A stretch of 64,000 bases of DNA from Bacillota bacterium (GCA_023415205.1 JAEZLR010000022.1:1-64000); one strand, 5' to 3'; shown: positions 53,496-62,575, counted from the stretch's first letter. Notes: generated by a model not told the origin, from the letters alone. Numbers and translations are program-made.

Positions 53496-53633
53496 CTTGC
53501 CTCCACGCTGCAGGTAGCCTTTGACGCCGGTGCCAAGCGTATCATCATCCCCATGAGCAGCGCCGCTGATATCGCTACCGTTCTGGTGGACCTGTTTGCG
53601 AAGTTCCAGATTTCCTTCCCATCGGTGCGATAA
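53496..53633 (+). pseudogene. brxL: BrxL (BREX Lon-like protease) C-terminal remnant
   Basis: The frame LASTLQVAFDAGAKRIIIPMSS, then AADIATVLVDLFAKFQISF, resembles the C-terminal end of BREX BrxL Lon-like proteases (AGAKR..IPMSS..DI..VP.ELFAKFQ.SF). About 43 codons survive; the ATPase core and most of the protease domain are missing. The remnant starts right after a dispersed repeat copy, which marks the breakpoint. It records a past BREX-type defence system next to the present Dnd island. Confidence 0.6.
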
Positions 53634-53896
53634 TTTCTTATTCGTATGCGAATAAATTGTCGCTCTCCTAATTTGCTCTATCGTTATATCAAGGGATATC
53701 TATAAAGACGACAGATACCCTTTCTCGAAATTCTGACCATTAAGCAGAGAAATCGTAAAATACCTATACTCCTGACTTGTCTGAAGGAGAAAGGCTTGTA
53801 TGATATAAGAAGCGACAATATGCTGATGCTCACCGATTCATGCGGTCGTGAGGCTTGAATGAATACTTCGGGACTTAAATGAGCGAGGAAATATTA

Positions 53897-54016
53897 ATGA
53901 CTAAAAATGAAATATGTAAAGCAATAACGAAAAATCCTGTATTATATCTTGCGACTGTGGAAGATGACATAATAAAGCAGAGCAAAAATGAACACCTTGA
54001 TTGTAATATTTATTAA
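53897..54016 (+). pseudogene. Truncated pyridoxamine-5'-phosphate-oxidase-like gene
   Basis: MTKNEICKAITKNPVLYLAT, then VEDD, matches the N-terminus of flavin-binding proteins related to PNPOx. After about 24 residues the frame runs into a terminator and stops at 40 codons. The flavin-binding barrel is absent. An intact homologue of the family lies at 56355-56840, on the other strand. GAGGAAATATT precedes the ATG, so the start of the gene is intact. Confidence 0.5.
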
Positions 54017-54034
54017 ATCAAGGTGTATTTTTTT
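53992..54034 (+). terminator. Terminator behind the truncated PNPOx-like gene
   Basis: ACACCTTGATT (53992-54002) pairs with AATCAAGGTGT (54016-54026), followed by a run of T (ATTTTTTTT). Confidence 0.85.
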
Positions 54035-54166
54035 GCCCGTTTTATAACATTGATTGACTTAAATATGGCTTATATGATAGCGTGAATATTGGGTAAAAAT
54101 TGTTAATTTTATAATTGTTTTGGCAAGGAATGTAGTGAGAATTGAATATAGGGGAGGATAAAAAGT

Positions 54167-55276
54167 ATGAAAATAAAAAGATTTATAGTAGTTATTATGA
54201 GCATTATGCTTATATGCTCGCTAGTAGCATGCGGTAATGCCACAAACAGTGTTAATAAAACTCCGTTAGCAACTCCGTCAACGACTCCATTAGAAGCCTC
54301 AACAGAAACCCCCTCCCCGTCAGCAACTCCATCAGCAACCTCAACAGAAACCCCCTCCCCGTCAACAACTCCGTCAGAGACTCCGTCAGTAAGCAATTCA
54401 TCGGGAGAACCTTCAATCGTGTATATGACCTCTGATATCAGTTCCGAGGGTTTGATGACAGTTTATAATGCACTGGCCTGGACACCGGAAGGTAATGTTG
54501 CGGTAAAGCTCAGCACAGGTGAGCCACCAGCGAGTTATTATCTGGACCCGGAATTAATTAAAGAACTGGTGCAATCAGTCGATGGTACAATTGTTGAATG
54601 TAATACAGCGTATGGTGGAAGCCGCATGGATACGGACATGCATATGCAGATTGCCAAGGATCATGGTTTTACTGCGATTGCAAATGTGGATATTTTAGAT
54701 GCCGAAGGTTCGATTAGTCTGCCTATAGTAGGGGGAGCCCATCTGACAGAAGATCGTGTAGGGTCACACTTTACCAACTATAATTCTTATATTATATTAT
54801 CTCATTTTAAGGGGCATGAAATGGCAGGCTATGGTGGAGCTATTAAAAATATCTCCATAGGTCTTGCTTCGAAAGAGGGAAAAAGACTGATCCATACATC
54901 CGGAAATAAAAGTGTAAGCATGTGGACCGCTAATCAGAATTTCTTTTTGGAGTCCATGGCTGATGCAGGTAAGGCAGTTTCAGACAGCCTGAATAACGGA
55001 AAGAATATTATCTACATCAATGTGATGAATAATATCAGTATAGATTGTGACTGTAACGGCAGACCGGCAGAACCGGAAATTCATGATATCGGAATACTTG
55101 CATCCACTGATCCGGTAGCACTGGACCAGGCATGTATTGATCTAGCATATGATGCAGAAGGTAGCGAGTCTCTCCAAAAGAGAATTAAACAAAAGAATGG
55201 ATTACATACTTTGGAGCGCGCTGAGGAAAATGGTCTTGGAAGTCGTACATATGAACTGGTGAATATTGATGATTGA
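54167..55276 (+). CDS. DUF362 lipoprotein with Ser/Thr/Pro repeat linker
   Basis: This 369-residue protein has a lipoprotein signal (FIVVIMSIMLICSLVAC) and a low-complexity linker (about residues 30-80) built from repeats of TPSPSATPSATSTE-type units encoded by near-identical DNA repeats. The DUF362 domain follows: GMYTVYNALAWTP-like opening, LIKELVQSVDGTIVECNTAYGGSRMDTDMHMQIAKDHGF and DPVALDQACIDLAYD near the end. DUF362 proteins are often linked to iron-sulfur or metal handling, but this copy has few clustered cysteines. It overlaps a permease gene, so a metal or anion export link is plausible. Confidence 0.8.
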   Translation: MKIKRFIVVIMSIMLICSLVACGNATNSVNKTPLATPSTTPLEASTETPSPSATPSATSTETPSPSTTPSETPSVSNSSGEPSIVYMTSDISSEGLMTVYNALAWTPEGNVAVKLSTGEPPASYYLDPELIKELVQSVDGTIVECNTAYGGSRMDTDMHMQIAKDHGFTAIANVDILDAEGSISLPIVGGAHLTEDRVGSHFTNYNSYIILSHFKGHEMAGYGGAIKNISIGLASKEGKRLIHTSGNKSVSMWTANQNFFLESMADAGKAVSDSLNNGKNIIYINVMNNISIDCDCNGRPAEPEIHDIGILASTDPVALDQACIDLAYDAEGSESLQKRIKQKNGLHTLERAEENGLGSRTYELVNIDD

Positions 55277-56174
55277 GGTACTGCATCGTGAGTATGTATA
55301 TATAGCTTACTACTTTAGTGTTCAACTGGAACAGATTTTTACATATTGGCTGTTAGGTATGATCATAGGGTCTGCGGTATCGGTGTTTGGCAAGGAGAGG
55401 ATACATCGCCTGTTTAGCGGATTGCAAAATAAGAGGCTTGGTGTATTAGGCATTTTCCTGGCCTGTTGTCTGGGAATAGCCTCACCTCTTTGCATGTATG
55501 GAACGATTCCAATAGCCGCATCCTTTTCGCAGAAAGGTATGAGAGACGATTGGTTGGCAGCTTTTATGATGTCATCAATTTTATTAAACCCTCAGCTGAT
55601 TATTTACAGCTTAGCACTGGGAACTAAGGCATTGATTATACGAATTGTCTCCTGTTTCCTATGTGGATTTATAGCAGGGCTGCTGGTAAAAATATTCTAC
55701 AGTAAAAAATCATTTTTTAATTTCAACGGTTTTTCCGAAACGAGAAGCCATGATACAGATCCCAACATTCTACTACGTTTCCTCAAAAATTTCGGAAGAA
55801 ACGTAAAAGCAACCGGTCTCTACTTTCTTCTTGGAATTTTATTGTCCGCACTGTTTCAGAGATATGTACCGGCAGATGTATTTGCTAATCTATTCGGCAG
55901 CAACAAGGGATTTGGCGTACTGATGGCAGCAACCATCGGCGTTCCGCTTTACATGTGCGGAGGAGGAACAATACCGCTTTTGCAGCAGTGGCTTTCTGAT
56001 GGTATGAGCATGGGATCGGCAGCCTCTTTTATGATTACTGGGCCTGGAACGAAAATAACAAACCTGGGTGCTGTGAAAATTGTATTGGGTACTCGGCGCT
56101 TTGTGCTGTATCTATTATACGTTATAGTTTTTTCACTTTTTATCGGACTCTTAATAAATATTTGTATTCCATAG
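55269..56174 (+). CDS. Permease of the UPF0718/SO_0444 type (DUF318)
   Basis: This 301-residue membrane protein has about eight hydrophobic helices. CCLGIASPLCMYGTIPIAASFSQKG and GVPLYMCGGGTIPLLQQWLSDG are the repeated Cys-containing motifs of YraQ-like permeases, some of which export arsenic or heavy metals. The ATG at 55269 overlaps the end of the DUF362 gene, so both are cotranslated. Substrate is unknown; the Cys/Met pattern suggests soft metals. Confidence 0.78.
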   Translation: MIEVLHREYVYIAYYFSVQLEQIFTYWLLGMIIGSAVSVFGKERIHRLFSGLQNKRLGVLGIFLACCLGIASPLCMYGTIPIAASFSQKGMRDDWLAAFMMSSILLNPQLIIYSLALGTKALIIRIVSCFLCGFIAGLLVKIFYSKKSFFNFNGFSETRSHDTDPNILLRFLKNFGRNVKATGLYFLLGILLSALFQRYVPADVFANLFGSNKGFGVLMAATIGVPLYMCGGGTIPLLQQWLSDGMSMGSAASFMITGPGTKITNLGAVKIVLGTRRFVLYLLYVIVFSLFIGLLINICIP

Positions 56175-56354
56175 CAACTATTGAAAACGGCGATAAGCGA
56201 CAAGAATTTCGGTAAATATTGAGTAAAACGAGTCGGAGTGAGCTTAGCTCACTCCTTTATCATAGGTCATTAAAACACGATATACAATGGCGATCAGGTC
56301 AGCGGCGGAAAAGCGATAGGCATGATTGGAGATGCGGCCGTAATGTCGGCTAAC

Positions 56355-56840
56355 TTATTTGCTATCATATAGCTTGGTTTCAACTGATTTTTTATCGAAA
56401 TCTATAAAAATCTGATAAGCATAGTTGTCTTCACTTGTATCCCAGATTTCAATAAACTTGGGACACACTTCTACAATAATTTCGGTGTCTTCGTGGGAAT
56501 ACTTGTTATAGCTCCCCCAAAGATATCGTTCATAAAGCTTTTCAAATGTACGGTTTGGTTCTTCAACCACAAGCCCCTTGCTTTTTGCTATACCCTCAAT
56601 TTGCACACCGCTCCAACATAGTGCAACATTAGGATTCTGAAGAAGTTGCTTTGTCTTTCTGAAATCTTTGTCTGTCTTAAACCAAACCTTTTCATCATAA
56701 AAAAGGCAACTAACATTTCTGACCGTAACATGGTCATTCACGGAACTGGCAAGTGCCATGATTTTCCACTCGCCAAGTTTTTCAAACATGATGGATACTG
56801 CTTCTTCAAAACTGAGCTTTTTATCAATAGTAAAATGCAT
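56355..56840 (-). CDS. Pyridoxamine 5'-phosphate oxidase-like flavin-binding protein
   Basis: This 161-residue protein has the split-barrel pattern: KIMALASSVNDHVTVRNVSCLFYDEKVWFKTDKDFRKTKQLLQNPNVALCWSGVQIEGIA. It probably binds FMN or F420 and reduces small molecules; it lacks features of true PdxH. AGGAGG precedes the ATG. It is 20 bp behind the ribU gene on the same strand, so FMN supply and a flavin protein are linked in one operon under the FMN riboswitch. Confidence 0.8.
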   Translation of the reverse strand: MHFTIDKKLSFEEAVSIMFEKLGEWKIMALASSVNDHVTVRNVSCLFYDEKVWFKTDKDFRKTKQLLQNPNVALCWSGVQIEGIAKSKGLVVEEPNRTFEKLYERYLWGSYNKYSHEDTEIIVEVCPKFIEIWDTSEDNYAYQIFIDFDKKSVETKLYDSK

Positions 56841-56860
56841 AAATATATCCTCCTATAAGT

Positions 56861-57466
56861 CTATTGCACTAAGTTTTTTATGGGATTGCTGATGCGCTTA
56901 TATAGCAGCATCGCTAGTACTGCTGTAATAGAACGAGTGAGAATATTAAAGGGAATGATTGATAAAATAATCATTGTCGGAACATTGTTTATCCAAGGAT
57001 TAATAGCGGAGAAAATTTTTATAATGGAATTCCAATCCATGCCATAAAGGTACATGTAAAACGGGAAGATGATAAACATATTTGTAAATACCGAAATGAC
57101 AACTGCGACCGTAACGCCCATTACAAGCCCGATGGCGGCACCTTTTTTTGTTCGGTGCTTTCGATAATAGAAAACGGCAGGAAGGACATATGCCAGACTA
57201 AGCAATAAGGCTTGCAACTCTCCCGTGAACATAGATTCTGTTCCTTTGAAAGCGAGTTTTAACAGAATTTTTAGACTGATGATTTCTATTGCCCCTAACG
57301 GACCGAGAAGAAATCCTCCGATCAATTCAGGCAAAGCAGAAAGATCAATTTCAGCAAATGGGGATAGAATGGGAATAGAAATACTAAAATACATTAACAC
57401 AAAGGATAATGCCCCCATCATTGCCGCAAGTACAAGTCGTCGTGTTGCGTTTTTTGTGTTTTTCAC
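56861..57466 (-). CDS. ribU: Riboflavin ECF transporter S component (RibU-like)
   Basis: This 201-residue protein starts at GTG 57466, 8 bases after GGAGG; the longer frame to 57481 reads into the ribosome binding site. It has six hydrophobic helices with the S-component opening RRLVLAAMMGALSFVLMYFSI and the signature PILSPFAEIDLSALPELIGGFLLGPLGAIEI. Riboflavin is the substrate inferred from the FMN riboswitch upstream and from the RibU-type opening. No energising ATPase is adjacent; it probably uses the shared ECF module elsewhere. Confidence 0.88.
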   Translation of the reverse strand: MKNTKNATRRLVLAAMMGALSFVLMYFSISIPILSPFAEIDLSALPELIGGFLLGPLGAIEIISLKILLKLAFKGTESMFTGELQALLLSLAYVLPAVFYYRKHRTKKGAAIGLVMGVTVAVVISVFTNMFIIFPFYMYLYGMDWNSIIKIFSAINPWINNVPTMIILSIIPFNILTRSITAVLAMLLYKRISNPIKNLVQ

Positions 57467-57573
57467 CTTAAATACCTCCATAAAAAAATCCCAAAGCTAA
57501 TGTAACATGGCCTTAGGACTTTAAACGTAGAAAAAGAATTTACGAACACATATGGAAGTATTTCGTAATTCAA

Positions 57574-57698
57574 CGAGTCTTTTCTCATCCGGACTATACC
57601 GTCGGTTTCGGAATTTCACCGAATCGGCCCATATTATAGTCTAATATGGGTTCATGGACTATACCATCGGTCAGGATTTTCACCCTGTCCCAAAGACT
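57574..57698 (-). promoter_or_regulatory. FMN riboswitch (RFN element)
   Basis: Reading the minus strand from 57698, the conserved blocks are GGGACAGGGTGAAAATCCTG, GGTATAGTCC, GATTCGGTGAAATTCCGAAAC and GGTATAGTCCGGATGAGA, the signature of the RFN element. It precedes ribU by about 108 bp. FMN binding should reduce transporter expression. The remaining gap 57700-58124 holds only short decayed ORFs and one direct-repeat copy. Confidence 0.96.
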
Positions 57699-58025
57699 TA
57701 TCATATTAACTTTGAAATTACGGTATCATATTAAATGTTGATGGTCAAGCCAGAACCCACAGGAATATCTGGGGTTTCTTAGATTATTTCTCCCCCTTAA
57801 CTGCCTTGTACCCCTTGGTGTGGTCAACACAGAAGCTCTCTAAGAACTGTTAGAGCAGAAATGATGTACAATAAGTTTATGATTAATGTGCAAGGAGGAA
57901 CAGACAATTAATACGGAATCAATAAAATCCTTACAATCAGCAATTAGAAAATCTGAAAAGGCCTTGGAACAGATGAGTTAAAAGGGCTCAAATACTACAT
58001 TAATAGAGAAACGTCTCAAAGCTAA

Positions 58026-58062
58026 TTATTAAGAGATCTTGTCCAATTCTAAGAGGTTAAGC
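58026..58062 (+). repeat. 37-bp direct repeat flanking fic, copy 1
   Basis: This copy matches 59248-59284 with only two mismatches, including an identical 25-mer (CTTGTCCAATTCTAAGAGG region). Both copies are followed at similar distance by CATAGTATAAT, a -10-like element. Confidence 0.8.
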
Positions 58063-58124
58063 TGACATCAGTACAATTGAGATTTAACCATAGTATAATT
58101 TGCTTTTCAATCCGTTTTGTACTG

Positions 58125-59042
58125 TTATCCCCTCAATATCTTCAAATACCTGTCCAGCATTTCCTCAACATACCCTCCCACAAGCATTGCCATTTGTTTA
58201 TGGCTGCCGGTTTCATAGTAAGAGGAAAAGCAGTCATAGTACTTCTTACGGTCGGTAAATTGAACATTGATTGCTGGAAACCCTGCCGAACTCAATTCAA
58301 AATTGAGAACTAATCTGCCTGTTCTGCCGTTTCCATCAATGAACGGATGAATACCCTCGAACAGAAGATGGAACAAAGCCACCCTTTCCACGGTATGCAT
58401 GGTGTTTACCATCTCCTCATGCCTCGCTATAAGTTGCTCCATCTTAACCGGAACAAAATAGGGCTGAGGAGGCTCATGCTTGGAACCCATGATTCTGACC
58501 GGAATGCGACGGTAGACGCCTCTGTCCTCCGGTTTATCAATCAAGACGAGGCTGTGAATTTCTTTAATGATTCTCTCGCTGAGAGTAACCTTTTCCTGTA
58601 TCAATTTCAGCATATATTCGAAGGCATCTCGGTGTCCGATGACCTCAAGGTGGTCTTTAAGGGGCTTGCGGTCTATTGTCATTCCTTCGAGTACCATGGC
58701 GGTTTCCTGCAGGGTAAGCGTGTTCCCTTCTATGGCATTTGAGTTGTAAGTAAATTCAACTAAAAATTCATCTTTGAGTCTTGCTACCTCTCCAGCTGTC
58801 AGGGGGCGCAGGCTATCAAGAACAGCTTTCTTCTCATCAACACGTGATAGCAGTTCTTTAAGTTTGCTATCTCTGAAGCGGCTTACCCGACCATCTTCTG
58901 GTTTTGCTGCATCTGCAGGAATCAACCAGGAGCGTCCTACCTGCTTTGCGTCCTTTATTTTTCCAGCAGCACATAGAATGCGCACCTGCCTATCAGTCAC
59001 ACCCCATTTTTCTGCAGCTTGTTTTGCGGTAATAAAGTCCAT
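58125..59042 (-). CDS. Fic-domain protein (AMPylase type) with N-terminal HTH
   Basis: This 305-residue protein has a MerR/HTH-like N-terminus (residues 1-50, TAKQAAEKWGVTDRQVRILCAAGKI...GRSWLIP). The inhibitory motif SNAIEGN (residues about 107-113) is of the N-terminal (class II) type, and the catalytic Fic loop is HPFIDGNGRTGR (near 233). The protein probably transfers AMP to a target and is self-inhibited by the SNAIEGN helix. GAGGTGA precedes the ATG. It stands between two 37-bp direct repeats, which suggests insertion as a unit. The HTH part may allow DNA binding. Confidence 0.9.
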   Translation of the reverse strand: MDFITAKQAAEKWGVTDRQVRILCAAGKIKDAKQVGRSWLIPADAAKPEDGRVSRFRDSKLKELLSRVDEKKAVLDSLRPLTAGEVARLKDEFLVEFTYNSNAIEGNTLTLQETAMVLEGMTIDRKPLKDHLEVIGHRDAFEYMLKLIQEKVTLSERIIKEIHSLVLIDKPEDRGVYRRIPVRIMGSKHEPPQPYFVPVKMEQLIARHEEMVNTMHTVERVALFHLLFEGIHPFIDGNGRTGRLVLNFELSSAGFPAINVQFTDRKKYYDCFSSYYETGSHKQMAMLVGGYVEEMLDRYLKILRG

Positions 59043-59247
59043 GGTGAATCACCTCATGGAATATTGTATTCCGATATCGGAAATATATCAATGAATGTCG
59101 ACAAAAATCCCGAATGTATATTTCCGAGACTACCTTTCTGTCCTATGAGTCACAGTATGAACAGTAATGCTGTGTGGAAGAGACAAAATATTGAGGGGAT
59201 CCTGTCGTTTATATTTGGCGCTTATTGAACGTTACCCACTGAGTTAT

Positions 59248-59284
59248 TTATTAAGATGTCTTGTCCAATTCTAAGAGGTTAAGC
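59248..59284 (+). repeat. 37-bp direct repeat flanking fic, copy 2
   Basis: The partner of 58026-58062. It precedes a perfect TATAAT (59316-59321) that may serve the downstream iron-sulfur gene; the -35 is weak. Confidence 0.8.
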
Positions 59285-59387
59285 CCCCATCATTTCGAGC
59301 GAGAAAGAAACATAGTATAATAGCTTTAAGCCTATCTTTACGGAAGGTGTTCAATATCTTTAAAATATGCATAGCGGGGATGGGTAT

Positions 59388-60212
59388 ATGGAACGAAAAA
59401 TTGAAGAATTTATCAAGGGCTATATGAAGTCGGATAAGAATACCATGAATCTGATTAATAAGCCTGCCTTCGGAGAGCCCGCTATAGGCATCAGCCACGG
59501 TGATGACGAGTTGTACAGCTTCTACAAGCAGCACATTGACCCTCAATTCTACAAGCTGCCAATAGAGTGGCTGGAGGAAATTTATGGTCATTCGTTTGAT
59601 GATAGAAATGTAAGTGTCATCAGTTGGGTTCTACCTCAAACGGAGGATACAAAGCGCCTGAGCCGTGAGCAGATGGACTGTACTCCGATGGAATGGCAGA
59701 TGGCTCGGGTCTACGGCGAGGAATGCAACCGTGGCCTTGCAAAGGCATTGGAAGAATATCTTAACGAGCTCGGCTATGAGGCTGCGGCCCCTATGTGCAG
59801 CGAAAAGTTTTCCTGGGGGGATTCAGATCGGTTTTATAAGATATCCAATTGGTCAGAGCGCCATACAGCAATGATTTCCGGTCTTGGTACCTTCGGCCTT
59901 TGTGACGGACTGATTTCTATCAAGGGCAAGGCTGTCCGTTACGGCTCGGTCATTGTCAACTGCCGTCTTAATAAAACACCACGCAGCTACCGGGAATACA
60001 ACGAATACTGTATGGCAAAGGATGGCTGCACAGCTTGTATAAGCCGCTGTCCTGCCGGTGCCATTACGGCTAAGGGACACGACAAAGCAGCATGCATCCA
60101 GTACCATAAGGAGGTCATCGCAAAAATTTGCCACGATCGTTACGGCTACGATGGATACTCGACCTGTGGTCTGTGCCAGACAGGCGTGCCTTGTGAATCA
60201 AATATCCCATAA
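59388..60212 (+). CDS. Double [4Fe-4S] protein related to epoxyqueuosine reductase
   Basis: This 274-residue protein starts at ATG 59388 (MERKIEEFIKGYM), after GGGGATGG. The C-terminal end holds two ferredoxin-like clusters, CTACISRCPAGAITAKGHDKAAC and CGLCQTGVPC. The N-terminal alpha/beta part is like QueG-type proteins but lacks the cobalamin-handling Asp region that would make the QueG assignment firm. It probably reduces an organic substrate. It sits behind the fic cassette and before a strong terminator. Confidence 0.75.
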   Translation: MERKIEEFIKGYMKSDKNTMNLINKPAFGEPAIGISHGDDELYSFYKQHIDPQFYKLPIEWLEEIYGHSFDDRNVSVISWVLPQTEDTKRLSREQMDCTPMEWQMARVYGEECNRGLAKALEEYLNELGYEAAAPMCSEKFSWGDSDRFYKISNWSERHTAMISGLGTFGLCDGLISIKGKAVRYGSVIVNCRLNKTPRSYREYNEYCMAKDGCTACISRCPAGAITAKGHDKAACIQYHKEVIAKICHDRYGYDGYSTCGLCQTGVPCESNIP

Positions 60213-60306
60213 AAATTGGGTTTGCTAAAAGGGCAAAAGTCTGATTAGGCCTGATCATCAGTATGAATTCAATGGAATTACGTAGGCGTTGAAATAACAA
60301 CGCTTA

Positions 60307-60349
60307 AAAGAAGGAGCGGCGTAATAACTATGCCGCTCCTTCTTTTATT
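60307..60349. terminator. Bidirectional terminator
   Basis: AAGGAGCGGC (60311-60320) pairs with GCCGCTCCTT (60332-60341), perfect 10 bp, with an A-run before and CTTTTATTT after. It separates the iron-sulfur gene from the convergent GH65 gene. Confidence 0.88.
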
Positions 60350-60367
60350 TGATTTAATCAGAGTGTC

Positions 60368-62575
60368 TCACATTGGCTCCAGGCTTGTGATGCACGCACC
60401 ACTCTCACCTTTTTTTGCGGCCACACGCCACGTCTTTCCCTTATAGTAGAACGCAAAGCTTAATGCTTCCCATCCTTCCGGCAGGGCGGGCGCTGCTTTA
60501 GGAGCCCCGCCTTCAAAGCTCAGCCCAATAAAACCGAAAATCACAGCCTGCCAGGTCGCGCCGAAAGCGGCCAAATGGAGGCCCTCGGCGCCGGTATTGT
60601 CCATGATATTCTCCAAATCTAGGTACAGACTTTGGTAAAGATAATCATAAGCCTTCTCCTTTTCACCAAGCTGTGCGGCAAGCCAAGCATGAATGCCATA
60701 GCTTAGTGTGGAATCGTGAAGGGTAATGGGTTCATAAAAGCCCCAGATGGATTTTTTTTGCCCATTTGTAAAATCCTGAGGAAAGAGCGTCATGAGAAGA
60801 ACCAAATCGGCCTGCTTAAGCACCCGATACCGCTGTAGCCTGTCAAAGCTTATCTTATGGTACAGGGGGATACTACCCGATTTAATGCGAGAAACATCCA
60901 GGGGCTCTAATAACATGAAGGTTTCATCCTGAAGATACAGGTCTTTATCCTTATCATAGGGGATCACAGCCTTTTCTACGATGTTTTCCCATGTTATCAG
61001 CTCATCCTTTGCCAGGTCAAGCTGGTTCATCAGCCTCTGGTAGACATCGGTATGGTGCTCCTCCAAAAATCTTAAGGTGTCCAGGGCCAGGTTCAAATTA
61101 TAGACAGCGAGTATATTGGTATAGGTGTTGTTTTGAGTAGCACCGCAATATTCGTCCGGACCTTTCACAAAGAGCATGTTGTATTGATCGGATCTTTCAT
61201 CATAGGTAAATCGGCTCTCCCAGAATCGAGCCGTTTCCAGGTAAACCTCTGCGGCGTAGTCCAGCAAAAATTGTGTATCACCAGTTATCCTAATATAGTG
61301 GTCCATTCCATAGACGATGTCGGCTGTTACATGAACCTCACAGGCCCCGATATCCCAGCTCTCACACTGCTCGCTGCCGTCAAAGGAGGTCATCCAAGGG
61401 TAGCGTGCTCCCCTTGATGACATTTTTTTTGCATGCTCTCTGGCAGCATTCAGGGTATGATAACGATAAAGCAGGAGATTTTTGGCTGCTTCGGGATGGG
61501 TATAGATATAGAAAGGAAGCATGAAAATTTCAGTGTCCCAAAAATAACAGCCTTTATACCGGGCGTGGGTGAGGCCTCTTGCGCCAATACTCGCACCACT
61601 ATCCTGACTGGCATTGTTTCCTATCAACTGGAAGAGGGTATAGCGTATGGCGCACTGGGCCTTGTCATCTCCGGTGATGATAATATCAGAGGTTTCCCAG
61701 CGCCTGGCCCATTCCTTTTGATTTTCCAGCAACAGGCCTTCATAGCCCTTTTTCCAATTGAGGCTTAAACGATTCAATGCTTCTGCTTGAAGCTGATTGT
61801 CGGGTACATCGCGGCTTGTAAAAACGGTGATGAGCTTTTCCAGCACATAGGCTTTTCCCGGTTTCCCCTGGAAGGTCACATGATGTTCCAGTATGTTATC
61901 ATTTGCGTTCCTTTGTTGGTCAAGAACCTGTATATTGCTTGAAAGCTTCATTCTGAAAGCCTGAAGGAGACTGATATTCGTTGTCTTGGTTTTTAGAGCC
62001 ATTAGGCCCCCATCCTCGAGAAGGAATGAAGAAAGAAGCTCCAGATACTGAATGGTCTCAATATTCTTTTTAACCTGGTCATCCTGGATGGGAAGATTGC
62101 AGCTTGTAGCATCCAGCGAGGATATGACTGTAAGCTCTCCTTCAAAATCCAATGGGATGAGTTCCAGGCAAATAGCGGAGGTATGAACGTCGGAAAGGCT
62201 TAAGAAGCGGGAGAACCTAACCTGAAGATGCTTATCTCCAAAAGCGGCTACATATTCCCGCGTCAATACGCCATCGCGGAAGCTTAGCCTTTGACAGAAG
62301 GTGCTTATGGAAGCTGTGTGCAAGAATTGATCGCCCACTTTAACAGTAAGGCCAAGAAAGTTGGGTGTGTTGACCATATCGGTGATACCCGGCTTTAATT
62401 GGTCAAAGACCCCGGCCATATAGAGGCCCTTCTGATGGGGACGGTGACTCTGATCTTCACAAGAAAAGCCCCGGGCCCCCATGTAACCGTTGCCTTGGAA
62501 GAAAATGCTTTCGGAAAAATCACTGGTTTCAGGGCTGTGTGTTGAGATACCGTCAGTTTGATATTGAATCTGCAT
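60368..62575 (-). CDS. GH65 family disaccharide phosphorylase (maltose/kojibiose/trehalose type)
   Basis: This 735-residue enzyme would cleave an alpha-glucoside with phosphate to beta-glucose 1-phosphate. The N-terminal beta-sandwich (ESIFFQGNGYMGARGFSCED) is followed by the (alpha/alpha)6 barrel with YKGCYFWDTEIFMLPFYIYTHPEAAKNLLLYRYHTL, the general acid Glu in KGPDEYCG (usually GPDEYH; here Cys replaces His), and the phosphate-binding LKQADLVLLM. AGGTGG precedes the ATG. Exact disaccharide specificity cannot be read from sequence. A partly encoded second glycosidase-like enzyme lies upstream on the same strand. Confidence 0.9.
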   Translation of the reverse strand: MQIQYQTDGISTHSPETSDFSESIFFQGNGYMGARGFSCEDQSHRPHQKGLYMAGVFDQLKPGITDMVNTPNFLGLTVKVGDQFLHTASISTFCQRLSFRDGVLTREYVAAFGDKHLQVRFSRFLSLSDVHTSAICLELIPLDFEGELTVISSLDATSCNLPIQDDQVKKNIETIQYLELLSSFLLEDGGLMALKTKTTNISLLQAFRMKLSSNIQVLDQQRNANDNILEHHVTFQGKPGKAYVLEKLITVFTSRDVPDNQLQAEALNRLSLNWKKGYEGLLLENQKEWARRWETSDIIITGDDKAQCAIRYTLFQLIGNNASQDSGASIGARGLTHARYKGCYFWDTEIFMLPFYIYTHPEAAKNLLLYRYHTLNAAREHAKKMSSRGARYPWMTSFDGSEQCESWDIGACEVHVTADIVYGMDHYIRITGDTQFLLDYAAEVYLETARFWESRFTYDERSDQYNMLFVKGPDEYCGATQNNTYTNILAVYNLNLALDTLRFLEEHHTDVYQRLMNQLDLAKDELITWENIVEKAVIPYDKDKDLYLQDETFMLLEPLDVSRIKSGSIPLYHKISFDRLQRYRVLKQADLVLLMTLFPQDFTNGQKKSIWGFYEPITLHDSTLSYGIHAWLAAQLGEKEKAYDYLYQSLYLDLENIMDNTGAEGLHLAAFGATWQAVIFGFIGLSFEGGAPKAAPALPEGWEALSFAFYYKGKTWRVAAKKGESGACITSLEPM

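Noticed and set aside
58125..59042. Toxin-antitoxin pair at the fic locus
   Set aside because: No small antitoxin gene is adjacent; the inhibitory motif is inside the Fic protein itself.
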